A stretch of DNA of 64,000 nucleotides, taken from positions 1 to 64,000 of the forward strand of contig CASCZI010000004.1 in NCBI GenBank assembly GCA_949156565.1. The letters run 5' to 3'. The stretch's first letter is position 1. The number at the start of each line of letters is the position of its first letter. The notes beneath the pieces were generated by a model. The model was not told where the DNA came from and did no database searches. It worked only from the letters and a program-made list of their open reading frames with translations. The DNA is from an uncultured Alphaproteobacteria bacterium. GTDB taxonomy: Bacteria; Pseudomonadota; Alphaproteobacteria; Rs-D84. Positions 1 to 8,763 of this stretch are shown here, in pieces. A program made the translations under genes and the position numbers.

Positions 1-5
1 TATGC

Positions 6-89
6 CTAAAAAAACTGTCCCTTTGGATTAGGCATAGTCTAATTACGTTCTGCGCCAGGAATTATAGCTGTTTGGGGGATTTTTTACAA
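6..89 (-). promoter_or_regulatory. R1 module copy A: sigma70-like promoter plus 9-codon leader ORF (MPNPKGQFF*); target gene presumably lies before the window
   Basis: Minus strand: -35 TTGTAA (84-89), 17-bp spacer, -10 TATAAT (61-66), leader ATGCCTAATCCAAAGGGACAGTTTTTTTAG (35..6). Confidence 0.6.
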
Positions 90-99
90 GGAAAAAATT

Positions 100-325
100 G
101 GGAACAAAGAACAGATTCACCGTCCCCCCTCCCCCCCCCGTCGTCTGGGATCTAAAAAAAGCCCGCCCTGACCCCGGGCCCCACGGAAATTTAACAATTT
201 CCGCGGGTGGATTCTTGGCGGGGAACTTGCGATCAAGCGGGTTCGGCCCAGGTTCCCCTCCGGCGGAGGGGGGGGCACGAAGTGGCGGGGTGGGCTTTTA
301 TCTGAACTCTGAACACTGAACTCCG
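100..325. repeat. R2 dispersed intergenic repeat, copy 1
   Basis: Contains CCCACGGAAATTTAACAATTTCCGCGGG, GGGGAACTTG, CACGAAGTGGCGGGG and TCTGAACTCTGAACACTGAACTC, all recurring elsewhere in the window. Confidence 0.75.
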
Positions 326-426
326 GCCGGGGGCACCCATAAAAGGTGCGCGATGAATGGGTTTTCCATCAGAATTCAGTTTGACTTTTGGGGCGTGTCG
401 TATATTATTAAGGTTATATTTAGACA

Positions 427-2835
427 ATGGGGGACAAAATGGCCGACGATATCCAGAAAATCAAAGAACGTGAATTCAAGTGGCAGGCGCGTTGGCGCGA
501 TGCGCGGGCGTTTGTACCGAAAAATGATGGTGCGCGGCCGAAATATTATAATCTGATTGAGTTTCCGTTCCCCAGTGGCTCTGGTTTGCATGTGGGGCAT
601 ATGTTACCCTATACCGGGATGGATGTTCGCGCCCGGTTTAAGCGGGCACAGGGGTATGACGTGCTCTATCCGATTGGATATGATTCGATGGGAATTTCAT
701 CGGAAAAATATGCGGTTAAAATGGGTCGGCATCCGCGGGAATCGGTGGCCGAATTGATCAAGGCATTTGAAAAAGATATTTCGGTGATGGGGTTGTCATT
801 CAATCCAGAATCGACAATTGCAACGTCGGATTCGGAATTTATTAAGTGGACCCAATGGATGTTTATTCAATTCTTTCGTGCGGGTTTGGCGTATAAATCC
901 GAATTGCCGATGAATTGGTGTCCGAATTGTCGCACAAATTTGACCAACGAAGAACTTGAAGATGGGTGTTGCGAACGTTGTCATGGTCCGGTTGAAAAAA
1001 AGATGAAATTACAATGGAATCTGGCCATTACAAAATATGCCGATCGGTTAATTGATGACTTGGCATTGGTTGATTATCCCACCCGGGTTAAGGTAGAACA
1101 AACAAACTGGATCGGGCGTTCATATGGGGCGGATGTTGATTTTCGTGTTGGCGATGACGTGATGACGGTTTATACAACGCGTCCTGATACGATTTTTGGG
1201 GTAACGTTTTGTGTGTTGGCACCGGAACATCCCTTGGTCAAGAAATGGATCGACACGGGCCAGATTGAAAATGCAGATGCCGTGCGTGATTATATGGCGG
1301 CGGCGGCGGCCAAGTCAGAGATTGAACGTACGGATGTAACGCGTACAAAAACCGGGGTTCAATTGTTGGGTGTTATGGCGACAAATCCATTTAATGGGGT
1401 TCAAATACCTGTCTTTATCGCAGATTATGTTTTGGCGGATTATGGGTATGGGGCGATTATGGCGGTACCGGCGCATGATGCGCGCGATTGGGAATTTGCC
1501 AAAACATTTGGGATGAACATCATTCCTGTTTTGGATGGTGGTCAACCCGATACGGTTTTCGAAGGAGATGGTCCGCATATTAATTCTGAATTTTTAAATG
1601 GGATGAATAAATCCGATGCCATTGCCGCCGCCATTGATTATGGAACCAAGCATGGATTTGCGCGTGGTGCAAAAAAGTATAAATTAAAAGATTGGGGATT
1701 TTCACGCCAGATGTATTGGGGTGAACCCATTCCATTGGTTCATTGTGATTCATGTGGGTGGGTGCCGGTCCCCGATGATCAGTTACCGGTCCTGCAACCG
1801 TATATGACCGATTATCGCCCGACGGATAATGGGGAAAGTCCCCTGGCCCGGGCAACAGATTGGGTGAATACAACATGTCCATGTTGTGGGGGGCATGCGA
1901 CGCGTGAAACCGATACAATGCCGCAATGGGCGGGGTCGTCATGGTATTTCTTGCGGTATTTAGATCCCCATAATGATGATCAGTTTTGTTCGCGTGCCCA
2001 GATGGATCGTTGGATGCCGGTGGACCATTATAATGGGGGCATGGAACATACAACGCGGCACCTGCTCTATTCACGGTTCTGGTACAAGGCGTTATCAGAT
2101 TTGGGATTGGTGCCGGGGGTGGAACCGTATGCCCGCCGCACCAGCAGTGGTTTGTTAATGGCGGCCGATGGTCGTAAAATGTCAAAGTCATTGGGAAATA
2201 TGGTCCCCAGTTCGGATGTCGTCGCGCGTGCCGGGGCCGATGCATGCCGTATGACGATATTGTCATTGGGGCCATGGGATCAAAATGTCAATTGGTCCGA
2301 AGGAACCTTAAACGGTGTTCAACGTTTTCTGCGACGTGTCGAAAATCTGGGCGATAATTTATCAGATGATCCAATGACCCCGGATCAGGAACGCCGTATG
2401 CACCAATTAATTTCAGACGTCACCGAACGGATCGAAGGTATGCGTTTTAACACGGCAATTTCCGCAATGATGGAATATATCAATGCGTTTGGCAATCAAA
2501 TGCCGCGGGCGGCGTATGTTGCGCTGGTTCGGGTATTAAATCCGTTTGCGCCCCATTTGACCGAAGAAATTTGGGAAAAAATGGGAAATGCCGATATGTT
2601 GACGTTTGGCGCATGGCCTACATTCGATTCGGCTAAATTGGCCCAGACCGAAATGACCATCGTTGCATCGGTGAATGGCAAACGTGCGGCGGATTTTGTG
2701 GTTACGGCCGATGCCATGGAACCGGATCTGATCGCGGCAGCGCGTAGCGCGGTTGGATCAAAATTGGATGGCGTTGAAATCGTTAAAACGATTGTTGTGC
2801 CGAAAAAATTGGTAAATTTTGTTGTAAAAAAATAA
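427..2835 (+). CDS. leuS: Leucyl-tRNA synthetase (divergent)
   Basis: Class I motifs FPFPSGSGLHVGHMLPYTG and KMSKSLGN; editing-domain-like TTRPDTIFGVTFCVLAPEHPLV; NWIGRS. Confidence 0.93.
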   Translation: MGDKMADDIQKIKEREFKWQARWRDARAFVPKNDGARPKYYNLIEFPFPSGSGLHVGHMLPYTGMDVRARFKRAQGYDVLYPIGYDSMGISSEKYAVKMGRHPRESVAELIKAFEKDISVMGLSFNPESTIATSDSEFIKWTQWMFIQFFRAGLAYKSELPMNWCPNCRTNLTNEELEDGCCERCHGPVEKKMKLQWNLAITKYADRLIDDLALVDYPTRVKVEQTNWIGRSYGADVDFRVGDDVMTVYTTRPDTIFGVTFCVLAPEHPLVKKWIDTGQIENADAVRDYMAAAAAKSEIERTDVTRTKTGVQLLGVMATNPFNGVQIPVFIADYVLADYGYGAIMAVPAHDARDWEFAKTFGMNIIPVLDGGQPDTVFEGDGPHINSEFLNGMNKSDAIAAAIDYGTKHGFARGAKKYKLKDWGFSRQMYWGEPIPLVHCDSCGWVPVPDDQLPVLQPYMTDYRPTDNGESPLARATDWVNTTCPCCGGHATRETDTMPQWAGSSWYFLRYLDPHNDDQFCSRAQMDRWMPVDHYNGGMEHTTRHLLYSRFWYKALSDLGLVPGVEPYARRTSSGLLMAADGRKMSKSLGNMVPSSDVVARAGADACRMTILSLGPWDQNVNWSEGTLNGVQRFLRRVENLGDNLSDDPMTPDQERRMHQLISDVTERIEGMRFNTAISAMMEYINAFGNQMPRAAYVALVRVLNPFAPHLTEEIWEKMGNADMLTFGAWPTFDSAKLAQTEMTIVASVNGKRAADFVVTADAMEPDLIAAARSAVGSKLDGVEIVKTIVVPKKLVNFVVKK

Positions 2836-2947
2836 ATTGATTGATCAATAATCCGTCGTTTAAAAAATATTTTCGGCGGATTATTTTGATTGACATATGG
2901 TTTATTTTGTACTATATAAACATTAGTCATTCGAAAAAAAGAAAATC

Positions 2948-3487
2948 ATGTTAAATTGGAAAAATTTATTTAAACGTTGTTCATTTCATAAAATATTGCC
3001 CCATCAATTGCATGGAATAATGGATGTTTTGGCGGAACATGCCGTTGTTTTAAATGTTACAGATCGGGCGGCTGTTTGGTATGCGGGGCTGGATTGGAAA
3101 GATATTAATAATTTTAAAACGTTTGTTAATTCGAAATTTTTGTATCCGCATACTGAAATGGTGGGTATTGTGTATTTGCCGATTAAGGTTAATGCATTTC
3201 GCGGATGGGGGACGATTGAAAGACCGACCTATGATCAAATTTTGGTTTCTGAAAACTCTGATAATCGGGATCAGGTGGCCACAATCTGGAATATTTTAAC
3301 ACGGAATCGGTTTTCGGGGGCGTTGAATTTAATGTCCCGCGACTATATCGGTGGTGGTGTTTATAAAAAGTCGGAATTACCCCCGCATGATCCGTCGTCC
3401 GTTGCGGTGATGGATTTCTTGGGGTATGTTCAGACATACAAAGAATATTTTGATGGGGTAAAGCAATTAAGCCAAAAACAACATTAA
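2948..3487 (+). CDS. Hypothetical protein
   Basis: 179-aa ORF with a terminator immediately downstream. Confidence 0.65.
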   Translation: MLNWKNLFKRCSFHKILPHQLHGIMDVLAEHAVVLNVTDRAAVWYAGLDWKDINNFKTFVNSKFLYPHTEMVGIVYLPIKVNAFRGWGTIERPTYDQILVSENSDNRDQVATIWNILTRNRFSGALNLMSRDYIGGGVYKKSELPPHDPSSVAVMDFLGYVQTYKEYFDGVKQLSQKQH

Positions 3488-3490
3488 AAA

Positions 3491-3513
3491 GCCGCCCGTT
3501 GGGGCGGTTTTTT
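3491..3513 (+). terminator. Rho-independent terminator
   Basis: gccgcccgttggggcggtttttta hairpin plus T tract. Confidence 0.75.
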
Positions 3514-3549
3514 ATATGGTCCCGGTGCCCCATCGATGGTGTGGGGGAA

Positions 3550-3682
3550 TTATTCTATATGATACGTTGTGCCGGCAACGGTCACGTTGGCCCCATTGTC
3601 GGCGCACAGAGCAGAGATCCCAACCCACACGCGACCCCGCGACGGAAATCGCGTCCCAAAACCCGACGTTTAGATTGGGCAT
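3550..3682 (-). pseudogene. Remnant of an R1-driven Cys-rich secreted protein gene (start and C-terminal end only)
   Basis: Starts ATGCCCAATCTAAACGTCGGG (MPNLNVGF) behind an R1 promoter; a different frame near the end encodes LCADNGANVTVAGTTYHIE*, like GINIRIGDTTYHLS* at the end of the 33952..34725 protein. Confidence 0.6.
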
Positions 3683-3736
3683 AGTTAAATAACGTTCAGC
3701 CCCAGGAATTATACCCGTTTGCGCGATTTTTTATAA
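3680..3736 (-). promoter_or_regulatory. R1 module copy B: promoter and single ATGCCCAATC start element
   Basis: -35 TTATAA (3731-3736), 17-bp spacer, -10 TATAAT (3708-3713), start at 3682. Confidence 0.6.
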
Positions 3737-3739
3737 GGG

Positions 3740-3995
3740 GAAAATTGGAAATGGGGAACGTGGACGGGTTCACCAACCATGGTCCATGTCCGGGATCTAA
3801 AAAAAGACCCCCTCCCCGGCTATGCCGGTACTCCCCCACAGGAGGAGATCCCCTGTACCGATCTAAAAGTTCCCCCGCCAAAACCCACCCACGGAAATTT
3901 AACAATTCCTACAGGATCCGAGGTGTGGAATTTAAGAACAGAGAAAAGTTCCCCTCTGTGGCGGGGTGCCACGAAGTGGCGGGATGATCTTTTCT
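3740..3995. repeat. R2 dispersed repeat, copy 2 (partly degenerate)
   Basis: ccccggctatgccggtactccc, aagttcccccgcc, acccacggaaatttaacaattcc, gtgccacgaagtggcgggatgatcttt. Confidence 0.7.
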
Positions 3996-4053
3996 AAAAG
4001 ATTCCGCACAAGCCCCGGGATTGGGGTGGTTGTCAGAACTTATCCCTATTAAA

Positions 4054-4074
4054 AATCCCCCGAATGGGGGATTT
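4054..4074 (-). terminator. Rho-independent terminator downstream of rpiB
   Basis: aatcccccgaatgggggattt hairpin with A/T flanks. Confidence 0.6.
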
Positions 4075-4077
4075 ATT

Positions 4078-4524
4078 TTATGAAATTTTTTCAATACGAC
4101 GAATGCGGCGTTCGACGGCATCAAATGGACTGTCGAGGAATGCCTGAACACAGAGAAATGCCACCTCTATATCCATATCGTCGGCGGCCAATGCCAAAAC
4201 ATTTGTATCATCGTGATACCGGTCATCGCGTGCCTGGTCGGGGCGATCACACCGCGATGCGCGAATGTGCCGATACCGGTTGGCGGCAATTTGAACGCCC
4301 GCCCCGGTGCCACAGATAATAATGCCGCGCGATTTGGGATCATCCACCATGGCATCGGCCAATGTTTTGGCCATGTCGGGGTAATCCACAGATGTTTCAG
4401 GATCATCCACCCCCAGATTGACCACGGCATATCCCGATGCCGTTAACATTTCGATCAAATATAATTTTAACCCAACCCCGCGGTGATCGGCCGCCAAATA
4501 TACCTTGGACACTGTTTTATTCAT
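4078..4524 (-). CDS. rpiB: Ribose-5-phosphate isomerase B family (RpiB/LacAB)
   Basis: AADHRGVGLKLYL, DYPDMAKTLADAM, GIIICGTGAGVQIAANR. Confidence 0.88.
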   Translation of the reverse strand: MNKTVSKVYLAADHRGVGLKLYLIEMLTASGYAVVNLGVDDPETSVDYPDMAKTLADAMVDDPKSRGIIICGTGAGVQIAANRYRHIRASRCDRPDQARDDRYHDDTNVLALAADDMDIEVAFLCVQAFLDSPFDAVERRIRRIEKIS

Positions 4525-4525
4525 G

Positions 4526-4870
4526 TTATTTATCCTTTCGTTTGGCTAATTTGCATTCCAGGCCGGTGTTGCCTGTGATATTCAAGATATGATATGACAA
4601 TGTTCCAACCATTTGGGCGCGCCCAAAAACATTGGCGGTGCCAACCGTCGCCGGGCCATCCAGTGATCCGTGCAAGAACAATGTTTGGGCGTTTACTTTG
4701 CCAACCACACGCCCGCCGCGTCCAATTACAACGGTATCGGCCACGATTGATCCCATGACGGTGCCATGAATTTGAACGCTGTGATCTGTTTTGATGTCGC
4801 CGGTCAATTTGCACCCTGCCCCGATGATGGTGGGTGAATTTTTTTCATGTGCGTTTGTAAATGCCTGCAT
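4526..4870 (-). CDS. Bactofilin family protein (polymer-forming cytoskeletal)
   Basis: SPTIIGAGCKLTGDIKTDHSVQIHGTVMGSIVADTVVIGRGGRVVGKVNAQTLFLHGSLDG beta-helical repeat; adjacent to an M23 peptidase. Confidence 0.85.
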   Translation of the reverse strand: MQAFTNAHEKNSPTIIGAGCKLTGDIKTDHSVQIHGTVMGSIVADTVVIGRGGRVVGKVNAQTLFLHGSLDGPATVGTANVFGRAQMVGTLSYHILNITGNTGLECKLAKRKDK

Positions 4871-4874
4871 TTCT

Positions 4875-6152
4875 TTATTCCTTTACAAATTTTGATGGAT
4901 CGAACGGTGTGCCTTTGTACCTGATTTCATAGTGCAGATGTGGGCCCGTCGACCGTCCCGTAGATCCCCCCAGGCCTACAACCGTTCCTGGGCGTACCCA
5001 ATCGCCACGTGATACCGTAATCTGGGACAGGTGTGCATACAATGTTGAAAAGCCCAGGCCATGATCCACTTCGACCGTGGTGCCATATCCCACGCGTTCC
5101 CCGGCCGATACCACCCGTCCCGGCGCAACAGCATATAATTCTGTGCCAATTTTTCCGGCAAAGTCAATGCCGCGGTGGCGTTTTGGGCGCCCATCAAAGG
5201 GGTCATTTCGCATGCCATAGTTGGACGTGACGCGCATTTTTGCCACCGGGGCCCCCAATGGCAAGAGTGTATCCAGGCGCGCCAATCCATGCCATAATTG
5301 CAATCCATCGGCCAATTTTTTGTATTTGGGATCCATGTCTTTGTCGATGTCCAATGGGCTAAACGCGCCCCCGACCAAGGGACTGCTATACTTATTGGCA
5401 CGATTGACCAATGTTTTTTCCGTTAATCCCAATCCGGCGATCGTTGAATTAATTTTTTTAATTTGTCCGCGCAATTGTTCGGTATTATCGGTTGTCATCT
5501 GGGTGACCAATTCAACAATTTGGTTGTCGGCGTCGGCAATTTGTCCCATTGATTCAGTGATATAGGCATTGCGTTTTTTTAATTCTTCGTTTTCGGCGCG
5601 CGTTAATTCATATTCGGCGGATAATTCAGAAATTTTGACGTATTCCGGTGTATAATCTTCGTTGGTGAACATTTCGTTTAAACGTACCCGCAGAAAATCC
5701 AATTCCCCCCATGTCTTTAATCGTTTATCCATAAGGGTGTTTTTTTGCGCGTCGGTCATTTTTTGATCGTGTAAAACCTTGTCATCAATCACATTCAATT
5801 CCCGCGTCAAATCGTTGTATTTTTTAAGATAGGTCATCAGATCACTCATCTGGCGGGTGTGGGATGCCCGGGCCTGTTCCAATTGCTGGGTCCGTTTTTG
5901 CAACAGGGGACGGTGGTATACAAATACATATGTTGACCACGCCGCCCATACAATTAATCCCAATTTGCCACAAAATTTGGTAAAGCGCCAAAAACTGCTC
6001 TGTTCAAAAGTATAAACATTGCCGCGGGGGGTATCCATGACGGTAAATTCCCGCGGGGGGAAAATCCGCACAATAATCCGCCATATGGCCCGTACCGGCC
6101 ACGTTATCAGTGACCACAGGGATGAAAAATATCGTGTAATAAAGTTTAGCAT
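4875..6152 (-). CDS. M23 family metallopeptidase (LytM-like) with N-terminal TM and coiled coil
   Basis: HRGIDFAGKIGTELYAVAPGRVVSAG, VDHGLGFSTLYAHLS, GRSTGPHLHYEIRYKG. Confidence 0.92.
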   Translation of the reverse strand: MLNFITRYFSSLWSLITWPVRAIWRIIVRIFPPREFTVMDTPRGNVYTFEQSSFWRFTKFCGKLGLIVWAAWSTYVFVYHRPLLQKRTQQLEQARASHTRQMSDLMTYLKKYNDLTRELNVIDDKVLHDQKMTDAQKNTLMDKRLKTWGELDFLRVRLNEMFTNEDYTPEYVKISELSAEYELTRAENEELKKRNAYITESMGQIADADNQIVELVTQMTTDNTEQLRGQIKKINSTIAGLGLTEKTLVNRANKYSSPLVGGAFSPLDIDKDMDPKYKKLADGLQLWHGLARLDTLLPLGAPVAKMRVTSNYGMRNDPFDGRPKRHRGIDFAGKIGTELYAVAPGRVVSAGERVGYGTTVEVDHGLGFSTLYAHLSQITVSRGDWVRPGTVVGLGGSTGRSTGPHLHYEIRYKGTPFDPSKFVKE

Positions 6153-6832
6153 TTGGGCCCTAGTTTAGTAAAAAAGTCATCGAGAGTCAAGCCATCGCGT
6201 AAAATACGTTCGTCATTCATATGAATACCTGGATAAACAATGGTGGGGCCGTGCGTTCCGGCCCGGGCACGAATAATGACGCGTTCGGCCCATTGGTTTG
6301 ATCCAAACAGTGGATATAACGTTATGTCACCACATCGTGGGGCAATGGTCGCCATGACATTGCCCAATACCGCGGCATCGATGATTGTACAAAAATAGCC
6401 ACGTGGTCGTACCCGCGCAATGCATCGTTGAATCCATGTTATTAAATCGGCGTTATGGTGTGCGTTATGCCGGGCGGGTGTTCCATAAAAATATGGGGGA
6501 TTGGTCATAACCAAATCAAACGTTTCCCCGGTGCGCCATGTGGTGATATCGGCATGGTACAAGGTTATTGTTCGTGCGTTCAGGGTTGCGTTATCTGCCG
6601 CCGCCGCCAACATTTCATCGGATATATCAATGCCGGTGACATGCGCCGTTGGATGATTGACCAGATAGCACAGCGTCACCCCACCGGTCCCAATTCCGAC
6701 GTCCAGAACAGTTTTGGCCCCCGTCGGTGCCGCCGCCGCCAGCCACACCGCATCAGATGTTGGGTTATAAATACCACGGCGGAATTGCGCCGCACCGCCC
6801 ATCATACCAAAAATGTCTTGTTTTTGCGTCAT
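6146..6832 (-). CDS. Class I SAM methyltransferase, TrmN6-like (tRNA1(Val) adenine-37)
   Basis: VLDVGIGTGGVTLCYL and MTNPPYFYG (NPPY). Confidence 0.75.
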   Translation of the reverse strand: MTQKQDIFGMMGGAAQFRRGIYNPTSDAVWLAAAAPTGAKTVLDVGIGTGGVTLCYLVNHPTAHVTGIDISDEMLAAAADNATLNARTITLYHADITTWRTGETFDLVMTNPPYFYGTPARHNAHHNADLITWIQRCIARVRPRGYFCTIIDAAVLGNVMATIAPRCGDITLYPLFGSNQWAERVIIRARAGTHGPTIVYPGIHMNDERILRDGLTLDDFFTKLGPKC

Positions 6833-6872
6833 GGGTGTATCATAATTCAGCAATCAAAGAAAGGCAAGACAG

Positions 6873-7871
6873 ATGTTTGACAATGCACTTATCGTTCAAA
6901 GCGCCATCAGCAGCTTTAATAACGCGGCCCTGTATGCGCCGGCCTTTTTATGGGTGGGATTGTTATGTTTGCCCATATTTATTATGGCGTGGATGTGTCG
7001 TGATGGCATTTTGGATCGATTGGGATGGCGGGATAAATCCACCGCCCAGATTTATGGAACGCAATGGGCGATGGCCTTGGCGGCGGGTGCCGTGATATTT
7101 ATGGCTGGTGATTATTCGGTTTTGCGGGATGTGGTAACCACACTGCCCTATGTGGTGGGGGTGGTGCTGTTTGGATTAATGATTTGTGTGGGGCGTTTGT
7201 CGATGTTCATGGGCAAACCCCAATCACGACGTGGGCGTATTGTTACATGGACGGGGGTGATTGCCTTGTTGGCCGCGGGGGCGTTTTCTGGATATCCCGC
7301 ATGGTGGGGAATGCTATTAAATGCCGGGGCGATGATGGGTGGTTTCATTCTGGGGCGTTTTACACGAACTGTGCCGAACCCGGTTGCGCTGGGGCCGTGG
7401 TTGGTGATTGGTATGGCAACGTTGTTATTAATGCAACCTGAATATTTCCGTTTTGGGCAATTGGGGAACCTGACGCTGGGGCATTTGGGGATGTTAATGT
7501 TGACCGGTGCGGCGGCGGCGTTGGGAATTGCCATGCGGTTGGTCCCGTCCCGGGGGTGTATCTATCAACGGGCATATGTTAAATTAAAATGGATGATGCG
7601 TGTTTTAGTTGCGCTGGGGGTGGTGTTGTTTGTGTTGACCGAATCTGTGCCCGTATTTTTGGGTGCAACCGCGTTGGTGGGCCTGTTGGGGGCATTAAAT
7701 ATCTGGCATGCGGAAAAAATGCCCCAAGATATAGATAAATGGGTGTGGTGCGTTACATTGATGTTGATGGGATTGATTGCCATGATGCCGGCCGTAACCG
7801 CCCTGGGCGTGGTTATGGGCGGGGCACTGGGGCGGTGGCCCACGCGCCGGGAATGGGGACGCTTGTTATAA
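6873..7871 (+). CDS. Hypothetical multi-pass membrane protein
   Basis: 332-aa ORF with many hydrophobic segments. Confidence 0.7.
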   Translation: MFDNALIVQSAISSFNNAALYAPAFLWVGLLCLPIFIMAWMCRDGILDRLGWRDKSTAQIYGTQWAMALAAGAVIFMAGDYSVLRDVVTTLPYVVGVVLFGLMICVGRLSMFMGKPQSRRGRIVTWTGVIALLAAGAFSGYPAWWGMLLNAGAMMGGFILGRFTRTVPNPVALGPWLVIGMATLLLMQPEYFRFGQLGNLTLGHLGMLMLTGAAAALGIAMRLVPSRGCIYQRAYVKLKWMMRVLVALGVVLFVLTESVPVFLGATALVGLLGALNIWHAEKMPQDIDKWVWCVTLMLMGLIAMMPAVTALGVVMGGALGRWPTRREWGRLL

Positions 7872-7956
7872 TTTGTTATATTTATTTAATACCAATCGGT
7901 TAATGAATATTGTATATTTTTATGCGATATAAATTGGTAAAGAATGGGATTTACAT

Positions 7957-8763
7957 ATGATACATCCAACCGCAATTATTCATGATGGCGCCGTGATTGG
8001 CGCAGATTGCAAAATTGGGCCCTATTGCATTATTGGGCCGAATGTTGTTCTGGGGGATCGCGTTGAATTAATATCAAACGTGATTATTGATGGTAAAACG
8101 TCGATCGGTGATGATACGATTGTTTATCCATTTGCGGTGTTGGGCGTCTTGAGCCAGGATTTAAAATGGCAAGATGAATCCGCCATGACCGGGTTGCGCG
8201 TTGGTAAACGGTGCCGGATTCGCGAATATGTGACCATTCATTCGGGAACACCCGCGTCAAATGGGACCGAAATTGGCAATGATTGTCAAATTATGGTCAA
8301 TGCCCATGTTGGTCATGATTGCAAGATTGGAAATAACGTTGTTATGTCCAACCTGGTACAGGTTGCCGGACATGTCGAAATCGAAGATAATGCGATTTTA
8401 TCCGGCGGGGTTGCGGTTTTGCAATTTGTGCGTATTGGGCGCAATGCCTTTATCGGTGGCATGTCGGGGGTTGGTAATGATGTTTTGCCCTATGCCATAT
8501 ACGAGGGCTCACGTGCCGCCTATCGAACCATTAATCGATTGGGGTTAATGCGTCATGGATTAACGACCGACGATATGCATGCGATTCATACGGTTTATAA
8601 TGCATTATTTCGGGGTACGGATGGCACAATGAATGATCGTTTAAAACGTATCCGGAAAGAGATTAAAAATAATAAATATGCCATGGATGCGATTGATTTT
8701 ATTGAAAATCGGTCGTCAAAGCATGGTATTGGTGCGTTACGCATGGCACCAGGGGCCGAATAA
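7957..8763 (+). CDS. lpxA: UDP-N-acetylglucosamine acyltransferase
   Basis: Left-handed beta-helix hexapeptides; IHPTAIIHDGAVIGADCKIGPYCIIG; followed directly by lpxB. Confidence 0.93.
   Translation: MIHPTAIIHDGAVIGADCKIGPYCIIGPNVVLGDRVELISNVIIDGKTSIGDDTIVYPFAVLGVLSQDLKWQDESAMTGLRVGKRCRIREYVTIHSGTPASNGTEIGNDCQIMVNAHVGHDCKIGNNVVMSNLVQVAGHVEIEDNAILSGGVAVLQFVRIGRNAFIGGMSGVGNDVLPYAIYEGSRAAYRTINRLGLMRHGLTTDDMHAIHTVYNALFRGTDGTMNDRLKRIRKEIKNNKYAMDAIDFIENRSSKHGIGALRMAPGAE

Noticed and set aside
1580-2275. 231-aa ORF antisense to leuS
   Set aside because: Shadow ORF opposite a conserved gene; His/Pro-rich composition and no start context.
3745-3997. Short ORFs inside R2 repeats (3745..3987, 3779..3997, 35772-type ORFs)
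   Set aside because: They are translations of the repeat; reading frames are not kept between copies.
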